NCBI RefSeq assembly: GCF_000208405.1
Contig: NC_015437.1
Coordinates: forward strand, 310,001 to 374,000
Source: Selenomonas sputigena ATCC 35185
Lineage (GTDB): Bacteria; Bacillota; Negativicutes; Selenomonadales; Selenomonadaceae
DNA length: 64,000 nucleotides
Direction: 5' to 3'
This document shows positions 39,327 to 48,851 of the stretch, in pieces; within the stretch, counting starts at the first letter, position 1, and each line of letters starts with the position of its first letter. The notes beneath the pieces are model-generated. The model worked only from the letters and a program-made list of their open reading frames with translations. It ran no database searches and had not been told where the DNA came from. Position numbers and translations under genes: made by a program.

Positions 39327-41039
39327 ATGGGTGTAAACGGAATTTACGGCCTTTCCGGCTCGGGTCTTGACGTAGAATCCCTCGTCAAGATGGGCATGAA
39401 GGGCAAGCAAAACCAATACGACAAGATGTACAAGCGCGAGATGACGAACGAGTACACGAAGACCGCGCTCAACGAGCTTTACAACAAGGTCAACACGTAC
39501 AACCTCTCCGAGCTTACGAACTACAAGAAGCAGTCCGACATGGCGGCGAAGAGCGCGTCAAGTTCGGACGACAAGACGGTCACGGTCAATGCGAATGGTG
39601 CGGCGGCGGTCATGAGCCATACGGTCACGGTTGAAAAACTCGCGTCGAACTCCTATTTCGTGTCGAACGCGCCGATCACGCGTTCCTCGGATAATCCGAG
39701 TAAAGCAATGTCGACCGAGCTTGCCGACATCGCTTTCAAGCGCATCGATAAGCTGACGACGCCCGGCCCCGGCGGTGTGCAGCAGTATCACGTCTACTAT
39801 GCGGACGGCACGGATGCCGTCGTCAATGAAGGCGACACGGCGATCGATATGGATCTCGCGGACAAGGATCCGGCATCTGCCGACGATATCTACCACGTCA
39901 AGTATACGTTCAAGGATCTCGTGGAAAACAAGAAGACGCTGAACGATCTCGCGAGCAGCATACAGAACGCCAAGCGCCCGCCGAAAGGGCCGAAGGATGT
40001 CGCGCACAAGGCGAACTTCAATGCGAGCTACGATGCGGCGACGGGTTCTTTCAGCATCTACAACAAGAACGGCGGCGCTAGCAATGTCATCAGCGTCAAG
40101 ACGCTCGACAAAGGCTCGACGCAGCTCGTGAACAACCTGCACTTCGCGAAATTCGACCAGTCGACGAACACCTTGACGAACTTGCCCTCTTTCGTGCAGG
40201 GCACAGAGCAGAAGTTCGGCGGCACAGCTGGCAAGGTCAAGGTCGACGGCAGAGAGTACATTGTCGATGAGAACCGCCTCGTCGCGGGAGGCGTCACCTA
40301 CAACTTCCTCAACAAGACGCAGACGGGACAGACTGTCACGGTCTCCGTCTCGCAGAACGTCGACGCCGTCGTCGACAGGGTCAAGAAGTTCGTTGAGAGC
40401 TACAACAAGCTCCTGGACGAGCTGCAGAAAGAATACAACACGCAGCACGACAAGGACTACGACCCGCTGACGAAAGAGCAGGAAAAAGGCATGTCGGAAG
40501 AGCAGGTCAAGCGCTGGAACGAAAAGGCGAAGGGCGGACTCCTCTACCACAACACCTACCTCGGCAGGCTCATCAGCAAGATGAGAGAAGCCGTCGCGAC
40601 GCCCGTCGCGGCTGCCGAGTCGAAGTACAACTCCGCATCGTCGCTCGGCATCACGACGAAGGTTGGCAACAACCACGGTCATCTGTCGCTGGACGAGGAC
40701 AAGCTCAAGAAGGCGCTGGCGGAAGATCCCGACTCCGTCTACCGCGTCTTTGGTTCGCTGGACGAGAAGGACGACTTCAAGAACTCGGGCGTTTCGATGC
40801 GCCTGTCGAAAGTCGCCCTGGACAGCCTCAAGGAGATCAGCAAGGAAGCGGGCACGAAGTCCGATTGGGACGATGCGTCAACGCTCGGCAACTTGATCCG
40901 CTCGCAGAAGAAAAAGATGAAGGACTTCAAGAATCTCTTGGACGACTTCCAGTCACAGCTCTATAAGAAATACGACGCGATGGAATCGGCGCTGCAGCGC
41001 ATGAACAGCACCTACAGCTCGATTTTCGGCGCGAAGTGA
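39327..41039 (+). CDS. fliD: Flagellar filament cap protein FliD
   Basis: A 570-residue cap protein. The N-terminus has IYGLSGSGLDVESLVKMGMK, the classic FliD_N segment, and the C-terminal FliD_C domain includes VDRVKKFVESYNKLLDELQK, SSLGITTKVGNNHGHLSLDE and IRSQKKKMKDFKNLLDDFQS. The pentamer sits at the filament tip and guides flagellin folding. It is 12 bases after flaG. The middle region carries a long variable insert. Confidence 0.95.
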   Translation: MGVNGIYGLSGSGLDVESLVKMGMKGKQNQYDKMYKREMTNEYTKTALNELYNKVNTYNLSELTNYKKQSDMAAKSASSSDDKTVTVNANGAAAVMSHTVTVEKLASNSYFVSNAPITRSSDNPSKAMSTELADIAFKRIDKLTTPGPGGVQQYHVYYADGTDAVVNEGDTAIDMDLADKDPASADDIYHVKYTFKDLVENKKTLNDLASSIQNAKRPPKGPKDVAHKANFNASYDAATGSFSIYNKNGGASNVISVKTLDKGSTQLVNNLHFAKFDQSTNTLTNLPSFVQGTEQKFGGTAGKVKVDGREYIVDENRLVAGGVTYNFLNKTQTGQTVTVSVSQNVDAVVDRVKKFVESYNKLLDELQKEYNTQHDKDYDPLTKEQEKGMSEEQVKRWNEKAKGGLLYHNTYLGRLISKMREAVATPVAAAESKYNSASSLGITTKVGNNHGHLSLDEDKLKKALAEDPDSVYRVFGSLDEKDDFKNSGVSMRLSKVALDSLKEISKEAGTKSDWDDASTLGNLIRSQKKKMKDFKNLLDDFQSQLYKKYDAMESALQRMNSTYSSIFGAK

Positions 41040-41063
41040 TAGGGGAAGGCAGGGGGAAAACGA

Positions 41064-41513
41064 ATGGTAAATGCAGCAGCGGAAGCATATAAGAGACAGC
41101 AGATCATGACGGCGACGCCCGAAGCCCTGACGCTCATGCTCTACAACGGCGCCCTGCGCTTCATGTCGGAGGGCAAGGAGGCTCTGGAGAAGAAGGACTA
41201 CGAGTCGGCGAACAACTCGATCATCAAGGCGGAGAAGATCATCACGGAATTTCGCGTGACGCTCGACTTCAACTATGAGATCTCGCATCAGCTGCTGCCG
41301 CTGTACAACTACGTCTACGACTGCCTCGTGCAGGGAAATCTGGCGAGCGACACGGCGAAGATCGACGAGGCGGCGGGCATCATACGCGAACTGCGCGACG
41401 CCTGGGCGCAGGCGATGAAGAAGGCGCGTGCCGAAAAATCGGGCGAGAGCTTGGAAAGCGCGGCGCCGCCCATGCCTGAAATCTCGACGACGCCGCCTCC
41501 CGAGGGCGCATGA
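41064..41513 (+). CDS. fliS: Flagellin chaperone FliS
   Basis: A 149-residue helical export chaperone that binds the flagellin C-terminus. Family motifs: AYKRQQIMTATPEALTLMLY, NGALRFMSEGKEALEKKDYE and IITEFRVTLDFNYEISHQLL with YNYVYDCLVQGNL. The C-terminal tail (EKSGESLESAAPPMPEISTT) is longer than normal. The next gene overlaps its stop by four bases. Confidence 0.94.
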   Translation: MVNAAAEAYKRQQIMTATPEALTLMLYNGALRFMSEGKEALEKKDYESANNSIIKAEKIITEFRVTLDFNYEISHQLLPLYNYVYDCLVQGNLASDTAKIDEAAGIIRELRDAWAQAMKKARAEKSGESLESAAPPMPEISTTPPPEGA

Positions 41514-41848
41514 TGGAGATGCACACGCCCGAGGAACTTTGGCGGCTGTACTTGGAGCTTTCGCGCGAGATGCTGAAGTTCCTCAAGGAGGACGACATCG
41601 ACCGCTTCTTAGACCTTGAAGAGCAGAGAGCCAAGATCTTCGAGAAGATGGAAGCGTGCAGCATCGAAGCCTTCAAGGTGACACAGGAAGGGCGAGCTCT
41701 CGTCGAAGAACTCAAGCCCGTCGAGATGCAGATCATCTATAACACGAAGGTCTGGCTGAACAAGTCGCGCACGCAGCATGAGACTGTACGCGACTACGAG
41801 GTCAGGGGTTTTGACCCCAGCGGTCATCTCGTGAACCGAGAAATGTAA
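41510..41848 (+). CDS. fliT: FliT-like flagellar chaperone
   Basis: A 112-residue protein in the usual fliT position after fliS (ATGA overlap). It is helical and charged: LWRLYLELSREMLKFLKEDD, LDLEEQRAKIFEKMEACSIE and KPVEMQIIYNTKVWLNKSRT. Sequence similarity to classical FliT is weak, as usual in this family; the assignment rests on size, helical pattern and position. A role in FliD export is likely. Confidence 0.7.
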   Translation: MMEMHTPEELWRLYLELSREMLKFLKEDDIDRFLDLEEQRAKIFEKMEACSIEAFKVTQEGRALVEELKPVEMQIIYNTKVWLNKSRTQHETVRDYEVRGFDPSGHLVNREM

Positions 41849-41934
41849 GGAAACGGCGTCGATTTGACGGAGTGCGTTTTATCGAGCGCTGCAAGAAAAA
41901 AATCGTCGGCGGGAAAAAAGTTTCAAAAAACACT

Positions 41935-41961
41935 TAAGGAAATGACGCGTCCCACCGATAA
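41935..41961 (+). promoter_or_regulatory. Sigma-28-like promoter of the flagellin gene
   Basis: TAAG (41935-41938), 15 bp, ACCGATAA (41954-41961), seven of eight -10 positions as in the GCCGATAA consensus. It yields a leader of about 225 bases. Confidence 0.85.
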
Positions 41962-42192
41962 ACTAATTGAGCAAAGGCAAGAGATACTTGCCGCTCAAAA
42001 AGTGTCAGCAACCAGGCGGGTCTCCGATCGACCCGCTGCATGAAGCTAGCTAGCGGCGGCATGCAGCAATGACGGAAAACGCCTGCTTTGCTTATTTGCG
42101 CCGCAAGGCGCAGGGACGGCAAGCCGTCTCAAGCACCGGACAAGGATGCCCGGCAGGAGAAGAACTAGGAACAACCAGGGAGGAAAAGACAA
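41962..42192 (+). promoter_or_regulatory. Structured flagellin mRNA leader
   Basis: This gene-free interval of about 230 bases is rich in hairpins: GCGGGTC/GACCCGC (42016-42036), TGCGCC-GCAA-GGCGCA (42097-42112), GACGG/CCGTC (42115-42128) and CCGG-ACAAGGATGC-CCGG (42136-42153). GGA motifs occur in the last loop and again just before and within the ribosome binding site (CAGGAG, AGGAAC, GGGAGGA). By analogy with the Bacillus hag leader these are candidate CsrA sites. Confidence 0.6.
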
Positions 42193-43506
42193 ATGGCATT
42201 GGTAGTTAAGAACAACATGATGGCGGTCAACACGCTGAACACGTTGAACAAGAATCAGAGCGCGCTCTCGACGAGCCTCAAGCAGGTTTCGTCCGGCATG
42301 AAGATCAACGGCGCTGTCGATGACGCTTCGGGCTATGCGATTTCCGAGCGCATGCGCGTCCAGATCCGTTCGCTCGATCAGGACAACCAGAACACGCAGA
42401 ACGGCAACAGCATGATGAAGGTTGCTGAGGGCGCTGTTTCCAGCACGGTTGACATCCTCAAGACCCTCAAGGAGAAGGTCATCAACGCTGCGAACGACAC
42501 GAACACGGATGACGACCGTCTGACGATCCAGAAGGAGCTCAACCAGAGCATCGACCAGATCAACGACAACGCGAACATCACGTTCAACGGCAAGTACCTC
42601 GTCGACGGCACGCACAACCAGAAGGTCACGGCTACGACGACGACGTTCACGAACCAGTCGATGAGCACGGCGACGGTAGCTACTTCGGCTATGACGGGTC
42701 TGCTCGATCGCACGGGTCGCAACCTCAACATCCATTCGCAGGATACGATCACGGTTTCGTACGTCAACCAGGGCAAGACGGAGACGACGAGCTTCAAGGT
42801 TTCGACGCAGACTTTCTCGGAGGTCATCAAGCGCCTCTCGGGCACGGGCATTGTCGGCGGCATGGCAACTGATGTCGGTGCTACATCCGTCATCGGCACG
42901 AACGTCGCTGGTGACACGGTCTACACGGCTTCCGGTGAGAGCGCGATCTCGCTCTACGCTGCAGGCACGGGCGTTGGCAAGTCGGTCGGCGGCATCACGT
43001 TCAGCATCACGGATACGCAGGGCAACATCAACAAGTCCGCGAATGCTGTCCTCGACGCTTTCTCCGAGACGGTTCGTGCGCAGGACAACTCGCAGGACAA
43101 CTCGATGAACTTCCAGATCGGCACGCGCGCCAACCAGGCGATCCGCGTCGGCATGACCGATATGCGCGCCCAGGCTCTCGGCCTCCAGGGTTCGGACGGC
43201 TCCACGCTGAACATCAGCACGCGCGACAAGGCGAACGCTGCCATCAACGTTCTTGACAACGCGATCAGCAAGGCACTCGACCAGCAGACGACGATCGGCG
43301 CTGTTCAGAGCCGCTTGAACTACACGAGCCAGAACTTGACGACGGCAAGCGAGAACGTCCAGGCTTCCGAGTCCACCATCCGCGATGCCGACATGGCAAA
43401 GGCGATGACGAACTACACGAAGAACAACGTTCTCATGCAGGCTGCTCAGGCTATGCTCGCTCAGGCGAACCAGTCCAGCTCCGGCGTTCTCAGCCTGCTC
43501 CAGTAA
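42193..43506 (+). CDS. fliC: Flagellin
   Basis: A 437-residue filament subunit. The N-terminal D0/D1 region (MALVVKNNMMAVNTLNTLNK, SSGMKINGAVDDASGYAISE) and the C-terminal region (DMRAQALGLQGSD, AQAMLAQANQSSSGVLSLLQ) are canonical. The centre (about residues 145-290) is Thr/Ser-rich and variable, for example KVTATTTTFTNQSMSTATVA, offering many possible O-glycosylation sites. The codons are strongly biased, as expected for an abundant protein. It is followed by a strong terminator and by the glycosyltransferase island. Confidence 0.98.
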   Translation: MALVVKNNMMAVNTLNTLNKNQSALSTSLKQVSSGMKINGAVDDASGYAISERMRVQIRSLDQDNQNTQNGNSMMKVAEGAVSSTVDILKTLKEKVINAANDTNTDDDRLTIQKELNQSIDQINDNANITFNGKYLVDGTHNQKVTATTTTFTNQSMSTATVATSAMTGLLDRTGRNLNIHSQDTITVSYVNQGKTETTSFKVSTQTFSEVIKRLSGTGIVGGMATDVGATSVIGTNVAGDTVYTASGESAISLYAAGTGVGKSVGGITFSITDTQGNINKSANAVLDAFSETVRAQDNSQDNSMNFQIGTRANQAIRVGMTDMRAQALGLQGSDGSTLNISTRDKANAAINVLDNAISKALDQQTTIGAVQSRLNYTSQNLTTASENVQASESTIRDADMAKAMTNYTKNNVLMQAAQAMLAQANQSSSGVLSLLQ

Positions 43507-43533
43507 TTTCGTCAGAATTACAAAAGAGCTCTC

Positions 43534-43564
43534 AAGAACCTCCCCTTCGGGGGAGGTTCTTTTG
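43534..43564 (+). terminator. Terminator of the flagellin gene
   Basis: AAGAACCTCCCC and its complement form a 12-bp stem with a three-base loop, then TTTT. Confidence 0.92.
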
Positions 43565-43571
43565 CGTGCAT

Positions 43572-43598
43572 TAAGTTCCCTGCACTTTATCACGATAC
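43572..43598 (+). promoter_or_regulatory. Sigma-28-like promoter of the glycosyltransferase operon
   Basis: TAAG (43572-43575), 15 bp, CACGATAC (43591-43598), the same spacing as the fliC and flgM promoters. An inverted repeat, CTTTATCA (43585-43592) and TGATAAAG (43616-43623), overlaps the -10 box and could bind a regulator. Confidence 0.65.
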
Positions 43599-43638
43599 AT
43601 GAGATAGCTGTTCTATGATAAAGGGGAATTTGTACGAT

Positions 43639-46470
43639 ATGAAAATCTCAGCTTGCTATATCACGAAGAACGAGAGCGCAAATATCGCCGCATCCATCGA
43701 GAGCATAGCGGCGAGCGTCGATGAGATCATCGTCTATGATACCGGCTCTGAGGACGATACGTGCCGTATTGCAGAGGCTTTGCCCAAGGTGAAGCTCTTT
43801 CGCGGCGCGTGGTGCGATGACTTTGCGGTGGCGCGGAACGCGGCGCTTTCTCATGCGACAGGCGACTGGGTCGTATTCCTCGATGCGGATGAGCGCTTTT
43901 CCGAGGCGACGCGCGGAAATTTGTGTACTGTCCTTGAAAAAGCGGAAGGCTTTGATGCGCTCGCCGTGAAGATCGTGAATCTCGACGTCGACGGCGAGAA
44001 GGAAGAGCGCATTGATCATACCTATGTCGTGCGCGCCTTCCGCCGCTTGCCTGAGATCCGCTATGTGGGTCGCATCCATGAGCATATTGAGCGCGAGGAC
44101 GGTGCATTGCGCCTCGGGTTCATTTCCGAAGAGTCCCTTGTGCTGCTTCATACGGGCTATACTGCGAGTCGTGCGAAGGGCAAGGCGGAGCGCAACTTGA
44201 GACTCCTTCTGCAGGAATTGGAGCAGACGCAGAGCCCGGAGGATCTCTACCGCTACCTCGCCGAGGCGTATGAAGGCGTGGGCGATGAGGAGCGAGCGCT
44301 TCACTACGCGCGGCTCGACATCGCAGATGGCCCTCGTCCCGTGCTTTTTGCGAGCCGCTGCTATCGCATGCTGCTCTATACGCTTCCTGAGGGCGAGGAG
44401 CGCACGCGTGTACTGGAAAAGGCACGACGCGATTTTCCGCGCATTCCGGAGTTTCATGCCGAGTATGCCGAGCATTTGGCACGGCAGATGAAGTTCCCTG
44501 AGGCGATTGCGACGATGGAAGAGGCTCTTCGTGCTTATGCTGAGCACGAAGAGGACGGCGAGGCGATGGAGTTCGACGATGCGATGCTCGCCGTGGCGAA
44601 GGAGCGCGCAGCTCTTTGGCAAAAAATCACAGAGAGGGAGAAGACGCTGAGAATTTCGGCGTGTGCGATCGTGCGCGACGAGGCGCATGACATGCCGCGC
44701 TGGCTCCAAAACACGGCGGTCTACAGCGATGAGCGCATCGTTGTAGATACGGGATCGAAGGACGATACGAAGGCGCTGGCCGAGGCGGCGGGCGCACGCG
44801 TCTACGACTATATGTGGCGCGACGACTTTGCGGCGGCGAAGAACGAAGCGCTTTCCCATGCGGCGGGGGACTGGGTCGCCTTCCTTGATGCTGACGAATA
44901 TTTTGCAGAGCCGCAGGCCGTGCGACCGTATCTCGCCGCACTGTCCGTCGAGCAGCCTGAAATCGAGGCGGTCATGCTGGCGATTGCCAATCTCGACGAG
45001 GACGATCATTTTAAGGAGATCCAGCGCTTCCCGACCGTTCGCATTTTCCGTCGCCGTGCGGATATCGCCTTCGCCGGGCGCATCCACGAGGCGGTCGGAA
45101 AGAAGGAAGGTCAGCTCGAAATCAAGCTGGAAAAGAAGCATCTGCTCGTATGCCATCTCGGCTATTCTGCGGGGCGCGTCAGGAAGAAGATTGAGCGGAA
45201 CTTTGCACTCCTGCAGGCGGACATCGAGAAGAACGGCGAGCAGCCCGGGCATTATCGCTATCTGGCGGACTGCTATGTTGCTTTTGGCGATTGGAAAAAG
45301 GCGCTTTACTACGCCCTTTCGGCGCTCGATTCCTCGGTCACTGCCATCGGCAGCGACAGCGATATGTACAGGACAGCGCTGCAGGCGATGCGGGAATGCC
45401 GTATGACGGCAGAAGATATGCTTGCATTAGCGGACAGGGCGTTGGAAGCCTTTCCTGAGCTGCCCGATTTCTATGCAGAGAAAGGCATGATCCTCTCGTC
45501 GATGGGAAGGCTCAAGGATGCGGCGGATTCTTTTGAGCAGGCTTTTTCCCGTGCTGCGCAGGAAGCCGAATCGACATGGCAGGCGTCGCGCTTTGCCGCA
45601 GACGCGCCGGTCGCTTGGCGTCGTCTGGGAGAGATTTATCTTGCGCTTGGCGAGACGACGAAGGCGAAGGCGGCGCTCGCCGCATCTTTGCGTCTCCATC
45701 CGTTCAGTGAGGAAGCACTCGCCGCCTGGCAGAGACTCGTGGGCGTGCCGTGCGGTGAAACCTTGCGCGAGTTCTTCCCGCATACGGCGGAGGCTCTGCG
45801 CTTTCTCGTACGCTGGGCAGCGTCCGCTGGAGAAGCGAAGCTCGCTGCTGATGCGGCAGCGGATTTGGCGGCAATCTTTGGCGAACGTCTGCCTGAGTCG
45901 GATTGCCTCGCTGCTTGGCAGGCAGGGGACTGGCAGAAGATGGCGGGGGTGGCGACGAGATTGGTCGCAGACACGATGCAGGATTTGTTTCTCACACTGC
46001 TGCAGCTGTCGGAACAGAAAGGGAAGGCGCATCTTCCCGTGCAGGAGATGCAGCCGCTCCTGCCTGCGCTGCAGGAGATCGTGCGCTGCTATGCGAAGGA
46101 GGAGCCGCTTACAGAAGAGCTTTGGGAGTCGTATTGGACATTTTTTCCGGCGCTTGCACAGCGCCTGCCGGACGAAGCGCTGCTTCGCTATGTGCGCATC
46201 CTCTCGGCACTCTCGCCGGAGAAGAAGCGTGAGGCGGCGGCAGTCCTCTTGGCGGCGGAGAAATGGCGGGCATCGCTCGAACTCTTGGCTGCCGTGCCGG
46301 CAGATGCCGCCGCAGCTGATGCCGCTTTTTGGCACGATGCAGGTATCGCTTTCTACCGTCTCGGTGATTTCGCGTGTGCGCATGACAGTTTTTCACGGGC
46401 GCGGCAGATGGGATCGCAGGAAAAGGATATCGACGCTTATGAAGCATGGATGAAGGAGGCCGAGGCATGA
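43639..46470 (+). CDS. Large protein with two GT2 glycosyltransferase domains and TPR repeats
   Basis: A 943-residue cytoplasmic protein. Two family 2 glycosyltransferase domains occur at residues about 1-190 (ISACYITKNESANIAASIES, YDTGSEDDTCRIAE, VVFLDADERFSE) and about 335-530 (ISACAIVRDEAHDMPRWLQN, VDTGSKDDTKALAEA, VAFLDADEYFAE). Each has the DxD-like Mn-binding DADE. TPR-like helical repeats follow both, the last part of some 400 residues being all TPR. Such architecture is seen in protein or flagellin glycosyltransferases. I chose the ATG at 43639, where the family starts; an ATG at 43615 lies upstream. It heads the island and ends in a four-base overlap with the next gene. Confidence 0.85.
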   Translation: MKISACYITKNESANIAASIESIAASVDEIIVYDTGSEDDTCRIAEALPKVKLFRGAWCDDFAVARNAALSHATGDWVVFLDADERFSEATRGNLCTVLEKAEGFDALAVKIVNLDVDGEKEERIDHTYVVRAFRRLPEIRYVGRIHEHIEREDGALRLGFISEESLVLLHTGYTASRAKGKAERNLRLLLQELEQTQSPEDLYRYLAEAYEGVGDEERALHYARLDIADGPRPVLFASRCYRMLLYTLPEGEERTRVLEKARRDFPRIPEFHAEYAEHLARQMKFPEAIATMEEALRAYAEHEEDGEAMEFDDAMLAVAKERAALWQKITEREKTLRISACAIVRDEAHDMPRWLQNTAVYSDERIVVDTGSKDDTKALAEAAGARVYDYMWRDDFAAAKNEALSHAAGDWVAFLDADEYFAEPQAVRPYLAALSVEQPEIEAVMLAIANLDEDDHFKEIQRFPTVRIFRRRADIAFAGRIHEAVGKKEGQLEIKLEKKHLLVCHLGYSAGRVRKKIERNFALLQADIEKNGEQPGHYRYLADCYVAFGDWKKALYYALSALDSSVTAIGSDSDMYRTALQAMRECRMTAEDMLALADRALEAFPELPDFYAEKGMILSSMGRLKDAADSFEQAFSRAAQEAESTWQASRFAADAPVAWRRLGEIYLALGETTKAKAALAASLRLHPFSEEALAAWQRLVGVPCGETLREFFPHTAEALRFLVRWAASAGEAKLAADAAADLAAIFGERLPESDCLAAWQAGDWQKMAGVATRLVADTMQDLFLTLLQLSEQKGKAHLPVQEMQPLLPALQEIVRCYAKEEPLTEELWESYWTFFPALAQRLPDEALLRYVRILSALSPEKKREAAAVLLAAEKWRASLELLAAVPADAAAADAAFWHDAGIAFYRLGDFACAHDSFSRARQMGSQEKDIDAYEAWMKEAEA

Positions 46471-48851
46471 AGCTTTCCGCGTGTGTGATCACGAAGAATG
46501 AAGAGGAAAATATTGGCACATGGCTCACCTCGATGAAGAAGATCGCTGACGAGATGATCGTCGTCGATACCGGCTCGACCGATCGCACGGTCGAGATGGC
46601 AAAGGAGGCGGGCGCACGCGTCTTTCATCATGCGTGGCAGAACGATTTTGCCGCCGCGAAGAACTGCGCGTTGGAAAAGGCGAAGGGCGATTGGATTCTC
46701 TTCCTTGACGCGGACGAATATTTCAGTCCGCAGACGATTGCCAAGGTGCGTCCGCTGCTCTTGGAGGTGGAGAAGAGCACGAAGCCCATCGTCGGCGTGA
46801 TCTGCCGCCTCGTCAATATCGACAAGGATCAGGGAAACCGCTTCACGGGCGCGATCTTCCAATTGCGCATCTTCCGCAATAGTCCCGATCTTCGCTACGA
46901 GGGCAAGATCCATGAGCATGTCGTAGATGCTCATCGGGCAGAGCACGAGATGTTCGTGACGCCAAAGCTCGTCATCTTCCACACGGGATATTCACAGCAC
47001 ATCGTGCGCAAGAAGCTGGAGCGCAATCTCGACTTCCTGCGCCAGAAGGAAGAGGCAGAGGGAGAATCGGTGGATGACGCCCTGCATTATATGGATTGTT
47101 ATTACGGCTTGGGCGATTTCGCGAAGGCGGTCGAGTATGCGCAGAAGGCGATTGCGAGCAAGATCGTCTACATGGGGCGCGAAGGCGCGGAATATTGGGG
47201 ACTCGTGCGCGCTCTTCTCGCTCAGAAGCGCCCGAAAGAAGAACTTGTGCCCGTCTTGCAGGAGGCGATGGAGAAGTACCCCGATCTCGCGGAATTCCCC
47301 ATGGAATTTGGGCTTCTGGCATGGGAGGAGCGTGACTACCTGCTGGCGGAGAAGATGTTCCGACGCGGCATGGCGTGCAGGGAGAAGGTGCCTACTTCGC
47401 TGCGTGCGGATAATTCCCTACAGATGTTTCCTTTCGTCTGCCTTTCGCTCGGCAAGATTGAGGCGATGAAGGGAAGACCGGCGGAAGCATTCGACTATTT
47501 CCTTCGTGCGGTCAAGGAATATCCTTACGACACGAGGATCTTCCTTGCGCTCTATGACGCGCTTGCGGGACAGAAGCCGGCAGATGTCATCGCGCTTCTC
47601 GACACGCTCTACGACAAGGAGCGCGATGCGCCGTTCATCACGGCGGCGCTTGCCATGCGCGAACTGACTCACGTCGCACTCTACTACGCACGCTTCTTGC
47701 CGCCCGAGAAGCGCGATGAGGTGCTGCTTTATCGCGCGGCGGGCCGCACGGACGCGGCGGCGGTCGAGCTTTCGGCGCGGCTCAAGAGCTTTTCTTCCCT
47801 GCTCGCCGAGGCGAAGGGCGAGACGGGCGTCCTGCCCGAGGAGGATGCTGTTTCTCTCCTGCTTGCCGAGCCGTACAAAAGGCATTGGCGCAGGAAGGCG
47901 CTGCCTCTCGTCAGCATCATGATCCCGACGTACAACCGCCCGAAGTTCTTCGAGCTTGCGCTCCAAAGCGCCCTGCGGCAGAAGTACGAAAACCTTGAGA
48001 TCATCGTTTGCGACAACGGCACGGACGACCGAACGGAAGCTCTGATTGAAAAGTATTTGGGCGATCCGAGGCTGTGCTATCACCGAAATAGGACGGCGAA
48101 GACGAAGGAGGAGAATTTCGCGCCGTTCGAGCATCTCGCAAAGGGCGAGTACCTGCAGTGGCTGATGGACGACGACATCCTGCTCGACGGCAAGATCGAG
48201 AAGATGATGCAGGCGTTTCGCGAGAATCCTGCGGCGAGACTAGTGACGTCAAGGCGCGCTCAGATTGATGGGGAGGGCAGGGTGCAGCCGAATCCTTGTA
48301 CGGAAGGAGTGCCCGAAAGTGAAGCGGATTATTCCGTATTCGAGGGTGAGGCCGTCGGCAGGGAGACGCTGCTCGGCTGCAGAAACTTCCTCGGAGAGCC
48401 GTCCGCCGTGCTCTTTCGGCGAGCCGATCTCAAGCACCACTATTGGCGCGCCGAGAGCCGTGGCTACAAGACGATTTCCGACGTGGCGATGTGGCTGAAG
48501 CTTCTGGAAGGGGGCGATTGCATCTTCTTTCAGAAGCCCTTGAGCTGCTACCGCCGCCATGAGGAGCAGGAAGGGCAGCAGGCGGAGGTCATTCTCTTGA
48601 GCCGCTTGGAATGGCTGCGGCTCATCAAGGAGTATTTCGAGCGCCGCATATACGTCGCGACGGAAGAAGAGTATGCACAGCCGTTGGAACTTCTCTACGG
48701 CGAGTATCTGGAGGAGCGCGATCGTTTTGATCGTGCGGCGGCAGGAGAAATGTGGCGCGAGTACGAAGAGGCGATGCGCTCCACCCGGCGCACGCTGGAA
48801 AAGATGAAGAAAAAGGAGCGGGCGCATGGCAAGCGAGAAGGAAAAAGATAG
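46467..48851 (+). CDS. Protein with two GT2 domains, one TPR-linked
   Basis: A 794-residue protein whose ATG overlaps the previous stop (ATGA) and is preceded by GGAGG. The N-terminal GT2 domain (LSACVITKNEEENIGTWLTS, VVDTGSTDRTVEMAKEAGAR, DWILFLDADEYFSP) is a paralogue of those in the gene before. TPR helices span about 210-470. A second, different GT2 domain starts near 475: LVSIMIPTYNRPKFFELALQ, IIVCDNGTDDRTEALIEKYL, EYLQWLMDDDILLDGKIEKM. It therefore probably adds two sugars in sequence. The next gene starts inside its last 26 bases. Confidence 0.85.
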   Translation: MKLSACVITKNEEENIGTWLTSMKKIADEMIVVDTGSTDRTVEMAKEAGARVFHHAWQNDFAAAKNCALEKAKGDWILFLDADEYFSPQTIAKVRPLLLEVEKSTKPIVGVICRLVNIDKDQGNRFTGAIFQLRIFRNSPDLRYEGKIHEHVVDAHRAEHEMFVTPKLVIFHTGYSQHIVRKKLERNLDFLRQKEEAEGESVDDALHYMDCYYGLGDFAKAVEYAQKAIASKIVYMGREGAEYWGLVRALLAQKRPKEELVPVLQEAMEKYPDLAEFPMEFGLLAWEERDYLLAEKMFRRGMACREKVPTSLRADNSLQMFPFVCLSLGKIEAMKGRPAEAFDYFLRAVKEYPYDTRIFLALYDALAGQKPADVIALLDTLYDKERDAPFITAALAMRELTHVALYYARFLPPEKRDEVLLYRAAGRTDAAAVELSARLKSFSSLLAEAKGETGVLPEEDAVSLLLAEPYKRHWRRKALPLVSIMIPTYNRPKFFELALQSALRQKYENLEIIVCDNGTDDRTEALIEKYLGDPRLCYHRNRTAKTKEENFAPFEHLAKGEYLQWLMDDDILLDGKIEKMMQAFRENPAARLVTSRRAQIDGEGRVQPNPCTEGVPESEADYSVFEGEAVGRETLLGCRNFLGEPSAVLFRRADLKHHYWRAESRGYKTISDVAMWLKLLEGGDCIFFQKPLSCYRRHEEQEGQQAEVILLSRLEWLRLIKEYFERRIYVATEEEYAQPLELLYGEYLEERDRFDRAAAGEMWREYEEAMRSTRRTLEKMKKKERAHGKREGKR

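Noticed and set aside
43648-45252. Open frame of 534 codons opposite the first GT2 gene
   Set aside because: Mirror of the codon bias of the real gene; a Leu/Arg/His-rich product without family features.
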